A stretch of DNA of 64,000 bases from Lineus longissimus. Its lineage: Eukaryota; Nemertea; Pilidiophora; Heteronemertea; Lineidae. Made by a program: the position numbers and the translations under genes. Every line of letters starts with the position of its first letter. Within the stretch, counting starts at the first letter, position 1. This document shows, in pieces, positions 1 to 10,222 of this stretch. Below the pieces are notes generated by a model. That model ran no database searches and was not told the origin of the DNA. It saw only the letters and a list, made by a program, of their open reading frames with translations. The stretch lies in the NCBI RefSeq assembly GCF_910592395.1, contig NC_088323.1, positions 11,581,501 to 11,645,500 of the forward strand. The letters run 5' to 3'.

Positions 1-344
1 CCAATTTACACCATTTGACCTCTGTGACCTTGAAAAGCAGGTCAGATCAAAAACTCATATGAAATGTGATGTATCCTTGCTAGGAGAACCTACCATAAAA
101 ATGCTATTGAAAACAAATCACTAATAAGCGAGATATCACACTTTCTAGGTTTTCACTTTTGGCCCCCTGGTGGCCAAGTTGAGAATCAGACCGGACTGAA
201 ATTCAGGGTCAGAGGTCAGCTGACCTAGGGGGTCCTTTACACAAAGTCTCAAGTTCATGGCCTTAGGGGTTAACAAACGTTGCACAGTTATGCTCAAATG
301 GCCCATTTACGCCATTTGACCTCTGTGACCTTGAGAAGTACGTC
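1..344 (+). repeat. Family-A interspersed repeat, left part (interrupted by a transposon)
   Basis: One full and one partial ~300-bp family-A monomer. Landmarks are CCATTTGACCTCTGTGACC, GGCCCCCTGGTGGCC and TTCAAGTTCATAG. It closely matches 37300-37578, and its continuation resumes at 7294 after the inserted transposon. Confidence 0.85.
339..344. repeat. Target-site duplication, left copy (TACGTC)
   Basis: TACGTC directly precedes the element, and the same six bases follow it at 7294-7299. The related uninterrupted repeat at 37579-37584 has a single AACGTC here, which supports a 6-bp duplication made at insertion. Confidence 0.8.
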
Positions 345-448
345 TGTGCCGTGATATTAGAGAATTCAACGCGTTCCGGAATGTCACGTTAACTCATTAC
401 AGAAGTTGCTAGTTTTATCAGCCTCCATCAGATGGTGTGAGCATCTGA
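345..448 (+). repeat. Left terminal inverted repeat (104 bp)
   Basis: Aligns without gaps to the reverse complement of 7190-7293, with about six mismatches. The terminus is TGTGCCGTGA. Confidence 0.95.
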
Positions 449-511
449 CTATCGACTATTGATGCGACGTAACCCGAAATTACGTGCGTGTAGTTGCCAA
501 CATTGAGCATC

Positions 512-590
512 ATGTGGATCTCCGCTTTAGTATTCTTAGCCGCCTTGGCGGTTGCACCAGTGTCTTGTGATGATGATGATGATGATGATG
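512..590 (+). other. Signal-peptide-like short reading frame inside the transposon
   Basis: From the ATG at 512 the frame encodes a short hydrophobic leader (MWISALVFLAALAVAPVSC), then seven Asp from a GAT run, then a possible splice donor (ACG|GTAGGT). It looks like a secretory leader exon but no downstream partner was found. It lies in the 5' non-transposase part of the element and may be a chance reading frame or a captured exon. Confidence 0.25.
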
Positions 591-1388
591 TGACGGTAGG
601 TCTGAAAATCGGCAGGTTAAATAGAGCCAATGCTTTTGCCCCCCCCTCCGAAAATAAACGCTGCAAGTTATTTGAATTTTTAAAAGTTAAAGTTAGGCAT
701 ACATCTCTGCCCTATTAATACTGTTCGGGCTCCCCGGGTCGTGCACCATCTCTGGTACATGTCTTGTGAAGCACATCATTCAGTGTCCTGCAGACACTGT
801 TGAAAGTATAGGCCCACTATGCCGACCGGGAGCAATCCGATCATCCCGTGTGGTTTTATCAGATGCTGCCATAACTACATGTAGGATGATACCTGAGCTT
901 TTGACCATATACCGGACATGTGTAGCGGCACTCTCTGTACAATGTTTTAGGTCATGGGGCCGGATCGAGTAGCCAGCTTCGTGGAAGGCGCCGTGTGGGT
1001 GGATTTGATGGTGCATATTTCCTAAGGGACCATCTCAAAATTAATTGATGCCAAAAAAGACTAACAGTGTTTGTCGGGGGGGGGGGGGGGGGGGCTCTGT
1101 TCGTCTTATACATCATGTCAAGCCAATTGGGACGAATAGGGGTGGGTGATAATTCAAAGCCTTTTCCCCCTCAAAATTTGGAGACACCTTCCTGAGCGTG
1201 GAGATGTCTGTTTTAGGCTGATTGAAAGGGGGTAACACCCAGTACTACATGTACATACCCTCTGAAGATACCATGATCAAAAAGGTCAATTGGGGTGGGA
1301 TATCAGCTAGAAAATGTATCACTTATAGCTGCTTCATTGTACTGAGATCTGTTGTTTTAATGACCGTTGTTCTCCTTTTAATATGCAG

Positions 1389-2162
1389 GAATGCAGGGAG
1401 ACTTCATACCAGCCGAAATCATGCCCGAAAACGCTGGACGACCAGTTGTATCCAATTTTGGAAGAATTTCTGCAAGGGGGAGAACTGACCTGGTCAGAAT
1501 CAGTAAAACGTGGATCGCTGTATTTGCAAGCCTACAGAAGATACATGACCGGTGCTTTCTCCGTAGGTGTACGGTTCAATGTCATCATGGAAAGAGATGA
1601 AGAGCGCATCCTGGATCGTTCAACCGGAAAAATAATTCCGAAGACATCCGAGGTGTCATTGATCGTAAACCATTATTACAAGCTGTATAAGGGAGTTGCG
1701 TCTCGGCGGTTATCAAAAATAATATCCAAGGATTTTGCTGGAATGGGGGAGAGGATTGTCCGGCGGCACATGGATTCTTGTGAAGCCCATCACGTACGGA
1801 AGCCTATTTTCCTAAACAAAGCACCCTTGCGCCCGATACAAAGTAACATGGTGATGGAACGTATCCAAAGAGACCTAGTTGAACTCAGTAACATCCCAGC
1901 TGAGATTAATGAGCGCAAGTACATCTACGTACTCTCAGCTTTGGATGTCTTTTCCCGTTATGTTTGCTTGCGGCCTTTAACGAGTAAGACATCCACGCCG
2001 GTTGCAAAGGAACTTTTCAACATCTTTCTTGAATTCGGAACACCACGTCTACTTCAATGTGACAGAGGCAATGAATTCAAAGGACTTGTGAAAAAGATAA
2101 CTGATGTTCTTGATGTGAAAATTATTCGAAGCCGTGCTCACCATACCCAATCACAAGGCAAG
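1389..2162 (+). pseudogene. Ginger-like transposase, exon 1 (zinc-binding region and first two DDE acids)
   Basis: Follows an acceptor (TTTTAATATGCAG) and ends at a clean donor (GGCAAG|GTAAGT). An in-frame ATG at 1383 is an alternative start if the upstream intron is not used. The product has an H-Y-Y..H..C-type segment (VRRHMDSCEAHH), probably the integrase zinc-binding region. Integrase-core motifs RDLVEL (first Asp), SALDVFSRYV and QCDRGNEFKG (second Asp) follow, then HHTQSQGK just before the junction. The third acid (Glu) is in the next exon. Similarity to Gypsy/Ginger integrases is by motif recognition. This exon is open, but the gene is broken further on. Confidence 0.75.
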
Positions 2163-2562
2163 GTAAGTTTTTGCATGCTTGAGGTTCATAACGGTGTTAT
2201 ACTGAATGATTCGTGAAGTATCAACGAATTTGAATATATATTTACCAAATCCAGCTAGGCCTTTGCGTAACCATCGTAATTCTTGCTCTCGTCATTTAAT
2301 TTCATTGTTCGGATAGACTGCAATCACAGTAAAAACATGAATATAAAGTGTTCAGCATATACCTTTTAATAGTGTCAGCATCTCAAGTATCCATTTGATC
2401 TAACTTATTAGGAAAGGTATGAGTTGCTCTGAAAACGTAGGTTGATCACGCAGTGAAAATAATCTCTGTGGCAAGGCCCATGGATTATTTGTTGCACACA
2501 TAGACAATATGAACGGTAAATAAAGCATAAGTCCTAAGCATTTCTTGTTTCAATAATTTCAG

Positions 2563-2704
2563 ATTGAGAGGTCGCACTCATCATGGAAGGACAAACTGCG
2601 GTACAACCTGACAAATCTGTCAACGGGCGAAGTATAAAACTGGGTGGACAGACTGGCGGACTACTCAAGAATTTACAATTCATCCCCACATGACGCATTC
2701 AGAG
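2563..2704 (+). pseudogene. Ginger-like transposase, exon 2 (catalytic Glu; in-frame stop)
   Basis: Acceptor TTTCAATAATTTCAG and donor AGAG|GTAAAT bracket it, and phase 0 joins it to exon 1. It begins IERSHSSWKDKL, the usual place of the third catalytic acid (Glu in GKIERSH). An in-frame TAA at 2635-2637 interrupts it between GEV and NWVDRL. The reading then continues as a normal integrase (YSRIYNSSPHDAF), so the stop is a lesion and not the natural end. Confidence 0.75.
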
Positions 2705-2931
2705 GTAAATAATGCTCTATCCTCGGCTCTAAACCGCCATACAGTTTTAACGAGCAGTCCAAGCCACCAGATAATCATGTAATGAGTTTTCATATTGCTG
2801 AACCAATCCCAAAAACGCGGGGTAACCCAATCCGCACACAAAGGTTGAAGTGTGTTTCTTAGCAATTGCTTACCACACACAGAATGTCGAATAAAAATAC
2901 CATCCACGCATGGAATATATTGGGGGGAGTT

Positions 2932-3760
2932 TTTAAAGTCCTAGTTGATCCAAAATTTGATTTTTTTGTGTGGAAATCCTGCGCAAAGATGAGTACTGCA
3001 GTGATTTTTGTTTCGTGAAAAAATGTTAACTAATAAGTGAGATATGGCCCTTTGAAGTTTCAAATTTAAGCCCCATGTGCTATGAGTTTTGTTTTGTTAT
3101 TATATGCTAATTTATGCAAATTGGGTCATTATGACGCCATCGAAGGGAGACAGAAATTTCGGAAAAGTAGTCACTTTCCTAAGCAACCTTTTTCTTCACC
3201 CAAATGGATTTATTTTTTCACAGGTTATACCTTGCAGTATATATGTCAGGAAAACATATGGAAAATACCATATTAGGGATTAATAAAGTTACCATGGAAA
3301 CAAACAGATAAATCTATATTTGGCTATTATAATTTCTCTTAAGTTCTTATACATTTAGACATTTAAGTGGGTTAATTATCACCAGTTGCACCTACAGATC
3401 CAATATCCATGAAAATATTTTCGAAAATCAGCCCAACTTCTGAGATATGACTTAGCGACTTTTATATAGAGCACAGGAAAATTTAAGGGCTCCAAATTCT
3501 ATTGTAATGACATCCTTCACATTCCCTAAAAAATTCATTCAAATACAACCATTACTTTAAAGCTTATACAATATCTAAATATCTAATTGACAAGGCTTCC
3601 CTTCGATGACATCATCACATCTCATTTACATCTCATTAACATAACTAACTTGAGCCTTTTTTTGTTTTGCTCAGTACTCCAAATTGCCGACTTCAATCGC
3701 CCATAACTCCCTCATTTCTTGATATTTGTTCCAAATATTTGGATCAACTAGGACTTTAAA
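2932..3760. mobile_element. MITE-like insertion nested in a transposase intron
   Basis: TTTAAAGTCCTAGTTGATCC at 2932 recurs as its reverse complement ending at 3760, bounding ~829 bp of AT-rich DNA with no coding frame. The inverted repeats are about 25-28 bp. The target duplication is unclear (possibly TA). It lies wholly within the intron between transposase exons 2 and 3. Confidence 0.6.
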
Positions 3761-3802
3761 CAATATAGAATACATCATTCAGTGTGTTATTTTAATTTCT
3801 AG

Positions 3803-3953
3803 ATGAACTGTCCCCTTTCGAAGTGTTCTTTGCCAGAAAACCGTTGGTACCGAGTAAGCTTGCTGCCATGGGTGCAGATAGTGAACAGACTCAGACAGAC
3901 AGATGAAGTGAAGATGATGACTTGGCAGCTGAAGATCATATCTTTGATGAAGG
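3803..3953 (+). pseudogene. Ginger-like transposase, exon 3 (SPFEVFFARKP motif; in-frame stop)
   Basis: An acceptor (TTTTAATTTCTAG) and matching phase join it to exon 2. It reads DELSPFEVFFARKP, the segment that follows the catalytic core in Gypsy/Ginger integrases. A TGA at 3904-3906, possibly from CGA by CpG decay, interrupts it just before an acidic stretch (SEDDDLAAEDHIFDE). The phase at the junction with the next exon does not match, so one more lesion or a missing small exon is likely. Confidence 0.65.
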
Positions 3954-4435
3954 GTATGTATAGAGGTACGAGGAACTGCGTAATCCATTTTTAGAGAGCC
4001 CATTGTAGCGTGTGGGATGCGATAAAATTTATTTAAAATTTATTTACGGACAGTTCAACTGTTTTGACTCTCTCAATATTGAAGTTGACAATTATTATTG
4101 ATAACCCCATAAAGTGAAGAACATTTGAAAATTAGTGTCGTTCAAATTGAGATGGTTATATGCTATGTCATTGTGACTTTAGCTGCCGTGGAATGTACAG
4201 GACACTGAAAAAAGGCGATGCATTTTTTTATAACTCCAAGATCTTATCCGATGGCAAATGAAGTTGTCTCCAGCCAAAAGAATCGTGTGGATATGATTCG
4301 TCTATCAGAATGTGGGCTCGTTTCCGTCACAGTGTTGAGGGAAAAGGGAGCAGGACAATAACCAGAAATAGACGAGTTCTAATAAATTGAGTCTTTATAT
4401 ATCCATATGCTTGCATCATGCTTCTTCATATTTAG

Positions 4436-4944
4436 GGAGGAACAAAACGAAAAAAGCAGAGACATCGACTGTGGCAGCAAGTGAAAGGATGATCAAGAGA
4501 CGATTGAAGAAATATCCGCCCAGCACCTACGAAAAGGACGAGACCGTTTTGATAAAAGTACATGGGAAAGACACTCGGCTAAAACGTGGAGGACGAAGCG
4601 TCACAGGACCCAAAGCTATAAAAGCACGAATTATTGAGACAAAGAAAGAAAAATACAAGTACAAAGTATCGTATGAACACGATGATGATGTTATTGAAAA
4701 ATGGGTAAAAGTGGACAACATAACTTCATTAACCCGACAAGAAGAGAAGACGCGACAGCAGATTGCAAAAAGTGCCCGTTTTGGAAAGGTAAAGGATGCT
4801 TCAAAACACCCGGAACCTTTCGAAAAGTACCTAAGCCAAAGTAGTGCTTTAAAATCTGCAGAATCAATGATGGAATTCGTCGAAATGCAACAAGCAATCC
4901 AAGAGTCAATGAAGGAGAAAAAAAGCGCAGGATCAAGCGTTTAG
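4436..4944 (+). pseudogene. Ginger-like transposase, exon 4 (basic C-terminal GPY/F-like module)
   Basis: Follows an acceptor (TTCATATTTAG). The product is strongly basic and has YEKDETVLIKV followed by GPKAIKARIIE and KYKVSY, the pattern of the DNA-binding GPY/F module at the end of Gypsy-type integrases. A helical tail rich in Lys/Glu/Gln follows. The frame ends at TAG 4942-4944. A seven-A run at 4918-4924 lies where a one-base slip would carry reading into the OTU frame, so this exon and the OTU domain may once have been one polypeptide. Confidence 0.6.
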
Positions 4945-5941
4945 ACATTTAGGAGAGAACTCCAGGGTGCAGGGTTTACGAATCAGGAACAGAATAGAGG
5001 GCGACGGGAATTGTATGTTTTCAGCAATTGTCGATCAGTTAGAGATGCACAATAATGAAAACGAGTTTACCGCTATAACACTTCGTGCAGCAGTTGTTGA
5101 ATTCATGCGTAGGAACCCTACATTAGACGATGGAACCCCACTTGTGTCTTTTGTGGACGATAGATCATGGGAAAGGTACCTGACCCGAATGGCCAGAATT
5201 GGAACGTGGGGGGACCATCTGGCATTGCAGGCGGTGGCCGAAATTTTGCATAGTAACATCTTTATAATATCTGGGAGTGCTGATGACAGCGACCCCATAT
5301 CCATTTCAACATCAAATCCAGGGGACACAGGACCTTTATATCTTGGTCACGTGCCTGAACTTCATTATGTGAGCCTTGAACCCGTTAATGCCATCACCTC
5401 GCCCGAACAGAATCTGGATATCAGCGATGAACATGACACTATGCAAGCTGATCCTGAGACACCCACAGTTTCGATAAGAAAACCTCACCCAGGAGAGGAG
5501 GATCTTTCTGATACACTGCCAATGGACATTGATATAGATCTGTCTGACATACCGCAAGAAATAATTCTAGCTGCCAAGGAAAACCTTACTGAATTTAAGT
5601 CCACTGTTGAGATACCTGGGCTAGGCGAAGACGAGTTTTTGCTTGGGAGTGATCCGACTAGCTGTCTTTGGGTGCATGCTGCTGCACATCAGGGAATTGG
5701 TATCCGAGAGGTCCCTGGCCACTTTGTAGTCAATAATGAATTGATGGACAATTTCGACCAGTTTAGGGAGAAAATGACTCAAAGGGACCATTGTAAATTG
5801 TTAAAGGACTCTCTTCTATCTGCATGGTTGGGCATCTACCGCCCAAATGCTAACTTTCCTGTTGATGGCAAATTTGTCATCCTTGACGAACAATCAGTCC
5901 AAAAGTTTCAAGATTGGAAAAGTATTCTTGCACAAGCGTGA
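4913..5941 (+). CDS. OTU-family cysteine protease domain (transposon-encoded)
   Basis: The frame is open from 4913 to the TGA at 5939. No ATG lies near its start, so it was probably read through from the preceding exon. Numbering from the GTG at 4967, the OTU signature is clear: EGDGNC places the catalytic Asp at 13 and Cys at 16, WGDHLALQA is at 81-89, and ELHYVSL gives the catalytic His at 133. OTU proteins cleave ubiquitin or related conjugates, and Ginger1 transposases are known to carry such a domain C-terminally. About 190 further residues, partly acidic, follow (DLSDTLPMDIDIDL and a Trp-rich end) and were not recognised. All three catalytic residues are kept although the transposase is broken. 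Confidence 0.75.
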   Translation, partial: RRKKAQDQAFRHLGENSRVQGLRIRNRIEGDGNCMFSAIVDQLEMHNNENEFTAITLRAAVVEFMRRNPTLDDGTPLVSFVDDRSWERYLTRMARIGTWGDHLALQAVAEILHSNIFIISGSADDSDPISISTSNPGDTGPLYLGHVPELHYVSLEPVNAITSPEQNLDISDEHDTMQADPETPTVSIRKPHPGEEDLSDTLPMDIDIDLSDIPQEIILAAKENLTEFKSTVEIPGLGEDEFLLGSDPTSCLWVHAAAHQGIGIREVPGHFVVNNELMDNFDQFREKMTQRDHCKLLKDSLLSAWLGIYRPNANFPVDGKFVILDEQSVQKFQDWKSILAQA

Positions 5942-7189
5942 CTTTGGTCATTCATTTCAACTTTGTTGGTTGACCCTACATTGGACCACATATCATAATA
6001 TAAGTTTCATATTTCAAATCATAGATTAGGGCATTTATTTCTGGATCAGTACTATTATTTGATTTTGCGGGACATTATATCACTTGTGCACAGGAAACTG
6101 CACTCGTATGTGCCCTTTTATACTCACTAGCCATGATCACTCGAGATGCATTGACCAGTCCCATACACAAGTGAACATTTATTTTGGATAAAAACATCAT
6201 CAGTCGGTGAGAAACAGAAAGTGAGCATGGATTGTTTACCACAGATGTCAATTCAGCTGGTGTTCCAACCAATATAATTGTCTATATCTCATTTCGAAGA
6301 TGGCAGGTCTCTGAAGCATAAATTGCATACCGTAGCTATCAAGAGAGGAACTGTTAACGATTCGTATCCAACGAAATGTCCTGGCTGCCAGCTTTTTTTC
6401 CCCAAACTATATATCCATGGTGTTATGTACAAAATATGCATATAACTTATCCAAAATGCTTTGCACCATAACAAGAGCATTTTGTATGAAAAGAAACTTT
6501 GAACTATTGAAAAAAATTCAGTTTTGAAAATGTCATAAAATATAAAAAATACTTATTAAAGTGGTAATACATGTAATATGGCAGGTTATTCTGGCAGAAA
6601 GGGATAATATTTCATCAATCAGTGAATCCCAGTCATAAAGCAATCTCATCTCTGTCAAAAAATAGTCGAGTCCGAAATTCTTGCAATGGATATGCAGTTT
6701 GGGGAAAAAAATTGCATCCCAGCCTCCCTCTTCCATCAATTTAAAAAGGCTGGAATTTCACCAAACTTTAATGTTTTATACTTAGCTATATAATCTTTTT
6801 TCTGTAAAATAGTGTAATGTTAATATTATAACCGATTTTCAAGAATAAAATCATATTAAAACAATTCAAATAACTTGTGACAACACTGACCAGCTAGACA
6901 AGAAACTCTACCCAATAGTTTAATCCATGACCAGGCCACAACCATGGTTGCCAGCAAGTACAAGAAAAAAAGCTGACAATAAAAGTAGTCTACAACCAGG
7001 CGCCTTTTCCCGAAGTCAGGTGGACGCAGTATTCGAACACAAACCCAATGGCAAAACTCGACGCCATAAAACTGAAACTGCTGAGTGGTTATGAGTGCTT
7101 TCCCACCCCCTCCCCCATGTCATTGCAAATGAAACCCCCTGAAATCTCTCTAAGATACTTGATCCGTAAATGTGATGACTACATTAATA
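5942..7189 (+). other. 3' non-coding part of the transposon
   Basis: AT-rich with no supported reading frame. An AATAAA near 6843 is a possible polyA signal for the transposon gene, about 0.9 kb after the OTU stop. Confidence 0.5.
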
Positions 7190-7293
7190 TCAGATGCTCA
7201 CGCCATCTAATGGAGGCTGACGAAACTAGCAACTTCTGTAATGAGTTAACGTGACATACCGGAACGCGTTGAATTCTCTAATGTCACGGCACA
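7190..7293 (-). repeat. Right terminal inverted repeat (104 bp)
   Basis: Reverse complement of 345-448 and ends ..TCACGGCACA. TACGTC follows at 7294-7299. Confidence 0.95.
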
Positions 7294-8062
7294 TACGTCA
7301 AATCAAAAACCCGAATCATATGTGATGTATCCTTGCTAAGAGTATTTACCATGAAAGTTTTACCAAAAACTAATCAGTAATAAGTGAGATATGGCACTAT
7401 TCGAATTTTTGGTTTTGGCCCCCTGGTGGCCAAGTTAGGAAATCAGACCGGACCGAAAATCAGTGTCACAGGTCATCTGACCTAGGGGGTCATGTGTACC
7501 AAGTTTAAAATTCATAGCTTTAGTGGTTAAGAAACGTGCCATATTTACACACAAACGGCCAATTCACACCATTTGACCTATGTGACCTTGAAAAGTACAC
7601 CACATCGACCTGATTTTTTGTCAACATGTAGAGCTGCGTAACAGGTGTCTACATACCAAATGTAAAGACTATACGACGAATAAAGACAAACCGTGCCACT
7701 ATTGGTGAAATTTTAGAGTTTGACCTCTGTAACCTTGAAAAGTAGGTCAAATCTAAAACCTGTACGATATGTGATGTGTCCTTCCTAGGGGTACCCACCA
7801 TAAAATTTTTAGCAAAAACAAATCAGTAATAAACGAGTTATTGCATTTTTTAAGTTTTTGGTTTTAGCCCCCTGGTGGCCAGGTGAAGAATCAGGCCGGA
7901 CCGAAATTGGCTGTCAAAGGTCCTGTGACCTAGGTCATAATGTGTACAAAGTTTCAAGTTCATAGCACAAGCGGTTAAGAAACGTGCCACACAGGATACG
8001 GACGACGACGACGACGACGGACACAGGGCTATCGTATAGACTCCCCTATTGGTGAGCCAAAA
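7294..8062 (+). repeat. Family-A interspersed repeat, right part with 3' end
   Basis: Resumes the monomer split by the transposon. It runs through two more diverged monomers to a (GAC)n tract at ~8000-8019 and the 3' end GACTCCCCTATTGGTGAGCC, then AAAAA. Confidence 0.8.
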
Positions 8063-8681
8063 ACTAGAAACCCCTCGGCGTAAAAAGAGCCTGACATCAC
8101 AAGGCTAGCCAACCAATCAGGCCATAGTTTCGTGAACCAATCATTTTTGCAATAGGCACCATGCACTTCATCCCTTTTGGGGACAAAGTATTAGTCTAAG
8201 CGAGCATGTTCAACAGAAGATAAACCAAAATGGCGGGAGAATTCAGTCAACCAAATCACTGACTAAAAACAAAGCCATGAATGAGTTCAAATCATTGCTC
8301 AGGCTTTGTCTCATGATTACCAACCCTCAAAATGAGATAATCTTCTGGAATTCAGTTAATTCGTTGCCAATTTTGGTTTCGGAAAAGGAGGCCAAAATTC
8401 CATTTTTCATTGGAATGGAAATTTTTTAATACTTTATATATCTTGGTTTGCTTTGCAGTCAATGAAAGAAGACACCAAGAGCTTCAAGATGCAATATTAT
8501 TTGTTAAATATTTTGATTGAAAATTGTTTTGTTCATGCGCTGCAAGTGACCGCGACAAAAATCATGCCACGGCGTCAAAGAATTAAATTTTTGATAGGAC
8601 AAAACTTGGTACTGGTATTCTTGTTTTAAGCATAATATTGGGATACCTTATTCTACAGGGTTTAGATAAGAAGACGAACTG
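8063..8681. other. Non-coding spacer with a dispersed repeat
   Basis: No gene seen. From about 8225 (AAAATGGCGGGAGAA) to 8330 the sequence matches 29660-29810, including AAACAAAGCCATGAATGAGT and GCTCAGGCTTTGTCTCATGA. Confidence 0.5.
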
Positions 8682-9235
8682 CCCATTGACCATTGTGCTC
8701 ACCAGATAGAATTCTGGTTCAGAATTAGAAATGAACTACTGACAATAACATCAAAATGGTAAATTTACGTCTTTTGACCTCTGTGCCCTTGAAAGATAAG
8801 AAAAGTCGAATCCTCATTCAAATTATGGTCATTAGATGTACCAATGATCTAATAAAATTGGTGGTACTTGCACAACTAGTTTTAAGAAAATGGTACTTAA
8901 GATTTTTGAACTTCGTCATCAGACAACTAAACTATGCATTTTTTTAACCTGATATCACTTGACCTAGGGGTGCATAATTTGAGATCAATAGACATAGTTG
9001 GCAAGTGTGTCATAATGTAACATCAACTTCGTGATTTTAAAAAGTAGGCTAAATTAAAAACACTTAGTATGTCTTGAACCATCTATTTTTGTGTTTCAGT
9101 TTCACATGTTTCAGCCCACTGGTCCAAATGTCGGAGATCATCTGGGGGGGGGGGGGGATCTCTTGTGTACCAAGTTTCAGGCCCATAGCCCCCGCCCATT
9201 TAAAATTTGTCACAGTTTTCCAAAACATTCAGGGA
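8682..9235 (+). repeat. Family-A element, diverged, lacking its 3' end
   Basis: Starts with the degenerate 5' end CATTGTGCTCACC and continues through weak monomers (TTTGACCTCTGTGCCCTTG). No (GAC)n tract or terminal hairpin was found before it fades out. Confidence 0.5.
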
Positions 9236-9363
9236 TGACGTACACTGCGCTAATGTAAATATTTACTGTATCACTGAGTGAAAAAGATTATGTGAGCAAA
9301 TATATCATGCTTGAAGCAAAGGAATGTTAGATGAATTAGAAGAATGGAAACAAATTAGACAAA

Positions 9364-10222
9364 ATGAAAAGGGTCATTGTGCTCACCATATAGATATTTG
9401 GTGGTTAGGAAATCATCCTGGTTAATAAACATGCCACATGTATAGTTTTTTTATATCAAACCAAAGTTGGTATGACATGTGATGTAGCCTTGCAAATTTC
9501 AAGTTCACTTCAAATTTCAAAACTCGTCTGATATGTGATGTATCCTTGACAGGAGAACTTACCAGAAAAATTTTAATCGAAAACGAATCACTCCTAAGGC
9601 CGGAATGAAAGCAAAAGGGGAAAATGAGTCCTGGGAAATGAACGAATGAGGTCTATGTAACTTCGGCATAAGAGAGATATAACTTTTTCGGTTCTCACTT
9701 CTGGCCCCCTGGTGGCCAAGTCAAGAATCAGACCGGACCGAAATTTAGTCTCTGTGGTCATTTGACCTAGGGGTACATATGAATATGTACAAGATTTCAA
9801 GTCAGTAACACCAGCGGTGACGAAATATGCCGCTATAACCTAACGGTGATGCCGATAGCGAACTTTGATCTCTGTGACCATGAAAAGTAGGTCAAATCAG
9901 AAACCCGGGTTATATTTGAGGCACCCTAATGAGGTGCATCTACAGTAAAAATTTCATGATTCTAGCTAGCAGCGTTCATGATATTGCCAAAAATAGGTTT
10001 TCAAAGAGCGCTACCTATATGGCAGACAAGCAGTCAAATTGCGCTGATTTTCATTTTGAAAGAAGGGTACCCTAGGGCCTAGGGTACCCACACACCAAGC
10101 ATGAACCTTCTAGGTCAAGTGGTTAAGAAACGTGCCACTCTTTTGTCAAAAGTTAACGACAGACGATGACGGACGCCATTGTATCGTATATAAGCTCCCC
10201 TGAACGCCCTTGCAGAGCTCAC
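9364..10222 (+). repeat. Family-A element
   Basis: 5' end GGGTCATTGTGCTCACCATA, a partial monomer with CCCCCTGGTGGCCAAGTC, then a second core type (CTATATGGCAGACAAGCAG) shared with 58140-58260. It ends in GACGGACGCC and AAGCTCCCCTGAACG. The terminal hairpin is eroded. Confidence 0.65.

Larger units (their letters stand above)
345..7293 (+). mobile_element. Ginger-like DNA transposon with integrase-type transposase and OTU protease
   Basis: The 6,949-bp element is bounded by 104-bp inverted repeats starting TGTGCCGTGA, flanked by a 6-bp direct repeat, and sits inside a family-A monomer. It carries an intron-split DDE integrase-like transposase (1389-4944) and an OTU cysteine-protease frame (to 5941). 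Gypsy-like integrase, TGT..ACA ends and an OTU domain together are known from Ginger1 DNA transposons. The 6-bp duplication does not fit the 4-bp CCGG/CCGT-specific duplications described for that group, so the family assignment is tentative. This copy cannot make an intact transposase because of two in-frame stops. The low divergence between its inverted repeats (6 mismatches in 104) suggests a fairly recent insertion. Confidence 0.85.

Noticed and set aside
418-666. Poly-Ser minus-strand frame near the transposon's left end
   Set aside because: Antisense of the GAT run in the signal-peptide-like frame; no support.
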